This document shows, piece after piece, positions 59,080 through 64,000 of a DNA stretch of 64,000 bases. The stretch's first letter is position 1. The number at the start of each line of letters is the position of its first letter. Location of the stretch: positions 523,822-587,821 of the forward strand of contig CM054157.1 of assembly GCA_028751875.1 (NCBI GenBank), written 5' to 3'. The DNA comes from Rapana venosa (taxonomy: Eukaryota; Mollusca; Gastropoda; Neogastropoda; Muricidae). Position numbers and translations under genes: made by a program. The notes beneath the pieces are model-generated. The model did no database searches, had not been told where the DNA came from, and was given only the letters and a program-made list of their open reading frames with translations.

Positions 59080-61563
59080 TCCAAAACTGAAGACAATGTC
59101 AAGATGTTTTTCTGGGTACCGACTCTAGACCAACTATATCCTTTCAATATTTGGTGAAATGCAGTCTGGATAAAAACTTTTGGAATACTACAAAACTCAC
59201 ACTGCCTACTCTCCACTCCTGTCTACATATCTCCCAGCCGTTTCTTTTTAAAAACCACTCCCAGATTATAAAATAAGTGTTTTTTTAAAAGGAATTTCTC
59301 TCATAAGGACAGGGGAATGGTGCTTACATATTGGCAGGGTGTTAATCATGCAACAATGGTGCCAGTATCAATTGACCAATCGGTTGGCTATACGTGATTC
59401 TTCTGTTGATGGACAACTCTTCAAGAGACGGCTCAGACATAACGTCCCCATTTGAGGCCAATTCAGCCTGTTCCATTTATCACTGACTGCTGCTCTATCG
59501 CCACACCTCCAAGTCCATGAAATAAGACACAAGACTGGTGTTCTATGGTGGATAGTGACTTCAGACAAGCTAGTCGACTTGCAGGATTAAGAGGTCTGGA
59601 TGAAATTTGTTTGGATGAGTACAAAACAAATGTTTCACCACAACCGCAGTTCCTGCCAACTCCTCTGTCCAGGTTTCTCTTTCTCAAAATCCCTTTCAGC
59701 GTGGAATGGAGTTTGTTTCTTTGTAGACAGACAAGTTGGGGGCACGGAGTGGGGAAGAAGTGAGAGGAGGGAGGGTGTTTCAGTTGTGGCAAGATGTCAA
59801 TCATGCCAGAATGGGTGACAAATGACAGAAGAGTTGTTCGCCCACACTTGTCACCTCTGCTAATCAAGATTGTCCAGGTGTGTCTGAGACACAATATCTA
59901 CACGCCCTCGCCAATTCAATCTGCTTCGTCCATCAATGACTGTTGACCTACAATGACACCTGGAAGGCTCCGACATTACACAGGATAAAGACAGTTTGTC
60001 TGGGCCATGACTCCTGGCTGTCTTATTGACTTGGCAGCACAAGAGGTCTGGATGAAGTTGCCTGGGAGACCAGGAATCCCAGATCCTCTAACCTTCCACC
60101 CCCAGTCTACACACCTAAAAGTGTTCTGTCCATCAGAATCATCACCACGCAGAAAGACGTTTAAACAGAATGTGTCCCCTGGCTGTAATGGGGAGAGGCT
60201 GCTGCTTCAGCAGTGGCAATACTTTCGGTGTTGGAGACTGGAATCAGCAATAACTGAAGAGCTGTTAGCCAGTGCCGCTTAATACTGCCCTTAAGATGTA
60301 GGCCATTACAGTTTTCTCAAGAACAGTGTATACACCTACAGCCAGTCAAGCATGTACCACAGAACCCTTGACACTAAGCAGCAGCCAATAAAATTAAACA
60401 TTAAGGGCAAGACTGTCCGGGCTGTGACTTTAGAAAACCTTACTGACGCAACAGAAGTAAAATGTCAGGATGAATCTGTCTGGATAAATAGAAAACCCCT
60501 GTCACTCCACCTCCATCTCTTCTTCCTCACAGTCACACTGACACCAGGATAACACGTTTTAATGGAAGCCATCCCATGAAAGAAAGGAGGAAATAGGAGA
60601 GAGGTGGAGTTTTCAATGCTTAAAGGACTGTCACTGCGCCAAACTGTCATCAGAAATCAACAAAAGAGATGTCTGCTCTTACTGCTATGCATTGCCAAGG
60701 GGACTACTGTGAAAAGTTGTCCTAGGTATGATGTCCTCACAAACAGCTAATCTAGAGTGTACCTCAAGCCATCTTGCAGCGAGTGGTAACAATAACTTGA
60801 CGCAATTGAAATATAAACAACCATGACTAAGAATGATGTGCCTTGACTCTAGTAAACCTCATTAACTTGGCACAACTAAGAGGTATAAATAGATTGGTTG
60901 ATTAGAAAATCAATGTTATTTCGCCACCTATTTTCTGTCTACAGGACTAAAAGCGCCCTCTTTATCACAGCAGCTAACAACACATAGCATTTTTCTCCAA
61001 TATGAGTCTGTATTATCGTGGCATGGAGGGGGGGGGGGGAGGTGGTCAGGCAGTACGGGGAGTGGGGTAGGGTTGTTGTAATCTTAATAGCAACAAGACT
61101 TTAATCATGTTGAAATAGTCTAAATAATGAAGAGATCATTACTTGCCTCTATTTGTTTCCACCACCTAGGAAGGATTTTCGACCCATAGCGACACCTGAA
61201 TGTCTTTGAAATGACACACAGGAACAACAGTGTTTGTCTGGGTCCTGACTGTAGAAAACCTTAGTGGTGTGGCAGATGTAAGAGGTCTGGATGACACTGT
61301 CTGGAGGAGTAGGACAACCCGTGTTCCTCCACCATCCATCTCCTGTCTAGACACCTCCCTACAACCTTTCCCTTCCCTTCCTTACATTCACTACCGGGGT
61401 AGACTGTGTTTGTGGATTTTACCGCCGTACCAGTGGAGAGAGAGAGAGGGAGGTAAGGACAGAGACTGTAGAGAGAGAGGAGTGGGGGTAAGGATAGAGG
61501 CAGACAGTAGAGAGAGAGAGCAAGAGAGAGAGAGGAGTGGGGTAAGGATAGAGGCAGACAGTA

Positions 61564-61601
<38 letters not shown>

Positions 61602-61770
61602 GAGAAGAGGGAGGAGATAGAGAGAGAGAGAGGAGAGGAGAGAGAGAGTGGAGGAGGATAAGGACGAGAGAGAGAGAGGAGAGAGAGAGAGGGAGTAGAG
61701 ACGTAGAGAGAGAGGGGAAGATGAGAGACAGAGAGAGAGAGAGGAGTGGGGTAAGGATAGAGGCAGACAG

Positions 61771-61802
<32 letters not shown>

Positions 61803-61921
61803 GAGGGTAAGGATAGAGAGTAGAGAGAGAGGAGGGGGGTAAGGATAGAGGCAGACAGTAGGAGAGAGAGAGGAGTGGGGGTAAGATGGGATAGAGAGAG
61901 AGAGAAGGAGGGAAGAAAGAG

Positions 61922-61962
<41 letters not shown>

Positions 61963-63010
61963 TGGGGTTAAGGATAGAGGAAGACAGTAAGAGAGAGAGA
62001 GAGAGAGAGAGGAGAGGATGAGGGAGTAGAGAGGGGAGAGAGAGGAGTGGGGTAAGGATAGAGGAAAGACGAGTAGAGAGAGAGAGAGAGAGGAGTGGGG
62101 TAAGGAATAGAGGTAGAGAAGAGAGAGAGAGAGAGAGGGGAGGAGAGAGAGAGAGAGTAGAGGAGTGGGGTAGGATAGAGGGACATAGAGAGCAGACAGT
62201 AGAGAGAGAGAGAGAGAGAGGAGTGGGTGGGTAAGGATAGAGGCAGACAGTAGAGAGAGAGAGAGAGAGGAGTGGGGGTAAGGATAGAGGCAGACAGTAG
62301 AGATAGAGAGAGAGTAGGAGAGGAGAGAGAGAGAGAGAGGATGGGGGTAAGGATAGAGGAGGACAGTAGAGAGAGAGAGAGAGAGTGGGAAGAGAGGAGA
62401 TAGAGAGAGAATGTAGTGAGAAGAGAGAGGAGTGGGGGTAAGGATAGAGGCAGCATAGATAAGTGAGAGAGAGAGAGAGAGAGAGGAGAGAGGAGTGTAG
62501 AGATAGAGAGAAGAGAGAGAGAGAGGAGTGGGGTAAGGATAGAGGAGGACAGTAGAGAGAGAGAGAGAGGAGAGTGGGGGTAAGGATAGAGGCAGACAGT
62601 AGAGAGATAGAAGAGGAGTGGGGTAAGGATAGAGGAGGACAGTAGGGAAGAGAGAGAGAGAGAGAGAGTGGGGTAAGGATAGAGGAGACGTAGAGAGAGA
62701 GAGAGGAGTGGGGGTAAGGATAGAGGCGAGACAGTAGAGAGAGGAGCGGAGTGGGGGTAAGGATAGAGGCAGACAGTAGAGTAAGAGATGAAGGAGAGAG
62801 ATGGAGAGTTGAGAGAGAGATGAGTAGGAAGATGTAAAGTAGGCGAAGGTAAGGATAGGGCAACAGTAGAGAGAGAGAGAGGAGTGGGGGTAAGGATAGA
62901 GGAGACGTAGAGAGAGAGAGAGATGTGGTGGTAAGGTAGAGGCAGACAGTAGAGAGATGAGAGCCAACAGAGGACAGTGAAATGGGGTAAGGATAGAGCA
63001 GACAGTAGGT

Positions 63011-63041
<31 letters not shown>

Positions 63042-64000
63042 AGAGAGGAGAGGAGATGAGATGAGAGAGAGAGAGGAGAGAGAGCGAGAGAGAGAGAAGT
63101 GGGGGAAGAATAGAGGAGGGGGCAAATGGAAGTAGTAGTCATATCAAAATGGTCTAAATGATGAAGGAACAATTCGTTTTAATGTGTTTGCGTTGTTTTC
63201 AGGAAGATCTTCAATAGTCGCCTCAAACATGATGTCCATACCTCTAGTTGATTCAGTCTGTTCCGTGAATCACTGGCTAATGGCTGATCTCTAGCCACAC
63301 CTCAACGCCAATGAAATGGAAAAACAGGAGTGAGACTTCCTGGGCCCTGACTCTAAAAAACCGTTATTGACTTGGCAAAGGAAAGATGTCTGGCTGGATA
63401 GATTGGTCTGACAGAGTAGAAGACCCCTGCTACCCCATCATCCATCATGTGTCTACACAGCTGAAAGCTTCCTTTACCTCACAGTCACACCCAGCGTAGA
63501 ATGCTGCAGCACAACTCGTCCCATGGCAGAAAGAGGGAGAGAAGGAGAGGGGTGTTCTGGAGGTGCAAGACTTCCACTGCACTAAACTGGCGTCGGCGAT
63601 GACAGAAGGGCCGTCTGCCTATGCTGCTCTCTCCTACCAAGGTACGAAGGCAGAAAGATCTTTTCAGGTAAAAACAACTACTCTAAAGTATATCTCAAAC
63701 CATGTAGCAGTGAGCAGCAGCCATTCCTTGACACATCTGACATCAAACACAGGAACAAGACTGTATGGGCTCAGACTCCAGAAAGCTTAACAGACTTGGC
63801 AATACTACACCGTCGTGATAAAACGTGTCTGACGAGCAGAAAACCCACGCTACCCCACCATCCATGTTCTGTCTACACACCAAAAAGGTTCTTCTTTCTC
63901 ACTATCACTTTCAGAATGGAGCATTTAGTTTGAATTTTGTCTCAAATCTGATATACACACATACACACAATGGTAGAGGGGGGTGTGGGGCTTTAAGTCA
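59080..64000. repeat. Diverged ~420-bp tandem repeat (satellite)
   Basis: A recurring order of motifs marks each monomer. They are CTGGG-CCTGACTCTAGAAAACC, TTGACTTGGCA, AGAGGTCTGGATGA, CACCCATCTCCTGTCTACACA-like and CTCACAGTCAC, followed by a GA-rich segment and ATGACAGAAGAG. The AGAGGTCTGGATGA position recurs at about 59165, 59588, 60043, 60463, 60877, 61280, 63385 and 63808. The spacing is 403-455 bp, and 61280 to 63385 is about 420 once the inserted GA block is removed. Copies are heavily diverged, with no shared open frame. The array continues beyond the window. Confidence 0.85.
61438..63120. repeat. 1.7-kb GA-rich minisatellite within the satellite
   Basis: About 30 imperfect units of GAGTGGGGTAAGGATAGAGG followed by CAGACAGTA and a variable (GA)n. 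It has many one-base irregularities. Long minus-strand frames (568 and 593 codons, rich in Ser/Leu/Tyr/Pro) are repeat products. Confidence 0.93.

Noticed and set aside
61261..63172. Minus-strand frames of 568 and 593 codons rich in Ser, Leu, Tyr and Pro
   Set aside because: Products of the GA-rich minisatellite; overlapping frames are equally open and composition follows the repeat.

Overview
This is nuclear DNA from an animal. Supporting signs are a metazoan LHFPL-type tetraspan exon with a splice donor, CR1/L2-type and other non-LTR retrotransposon fossils, tRNA-derived SINEs, dense microsatellites and a decayed Polinton/Maverick DNA transposon. The style (long (GA)n, (GT)n, (TTC)n and (ATC)n tracts, LINEs with microsatellite tails, AT-rich background) fits a marine invertebrate, perhaps a mollusc, but that placement is inference. 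No rRNA or true tRNA gene, CRISPR array or bacterial operon is present.

Layout. 1-10.3 kb is gene-poor, with microsatellites, a 1.1-kb polypyrimidine tract, a tRNA-like SINE head and a plus-strand LINE 3' end (about 4.5-5.4 kb). 10.35-11.55 kb (minus) is the only convincing host coding exon, the first coding exon of an LHFPL-family membrane protein with a long low-complexity N-terminus. 11.9-32.4 kb is a single satellite of 14/16-bp units. Its edges are clean and its centre is riddled with indels. A 2,026-bp block recurs there without any difference I could find, error-like indels included, 16,380 bp further on, so the array is probably partly mis-assembled. 32.4-36.9 kb is microsatellites and unannotated DNA.

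37.38-50.54 kb is a 13.2-kb Polinton with terminal inverted repeats of about 560 bp. It sits inside the 3' end of a minus-strand LINE and is flanked by a 5-bp duplication. Left to right it holds: the C-terminal part of a packaging ATPase (minus), a coiled-coil/transmembrane protein (plus), an unassigned conserved protein (minus), three plus-strand proteins (two virion-like, one membrane), protein-primed family B DNA polymerase (plus), a retroviral-type integrase (minus) and four small minus-strand proteins. Almost all carry visible frameshifts or stops and no protease was seen, so this is a dead copy. The polymerase and integrase would have copied and inserted the element; the ATPase and structural-like genes suggest a virus-like ancestor.

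50.5-59 kb is retroelement debris: a 4.3-kb degenerate non-LTR element on the minus strand (endonuclease and reverse transcriptase, interrupted by a 17-bp minisatellite and a SINE), two further SINE copies of the same family and another LINE fragment. 59.1-64 kb, running off the window, is a diverged tandem repeat with a period of about 420 bp. One of its monomers contains a 1.7-kb expansion of its own GA-rich segment.
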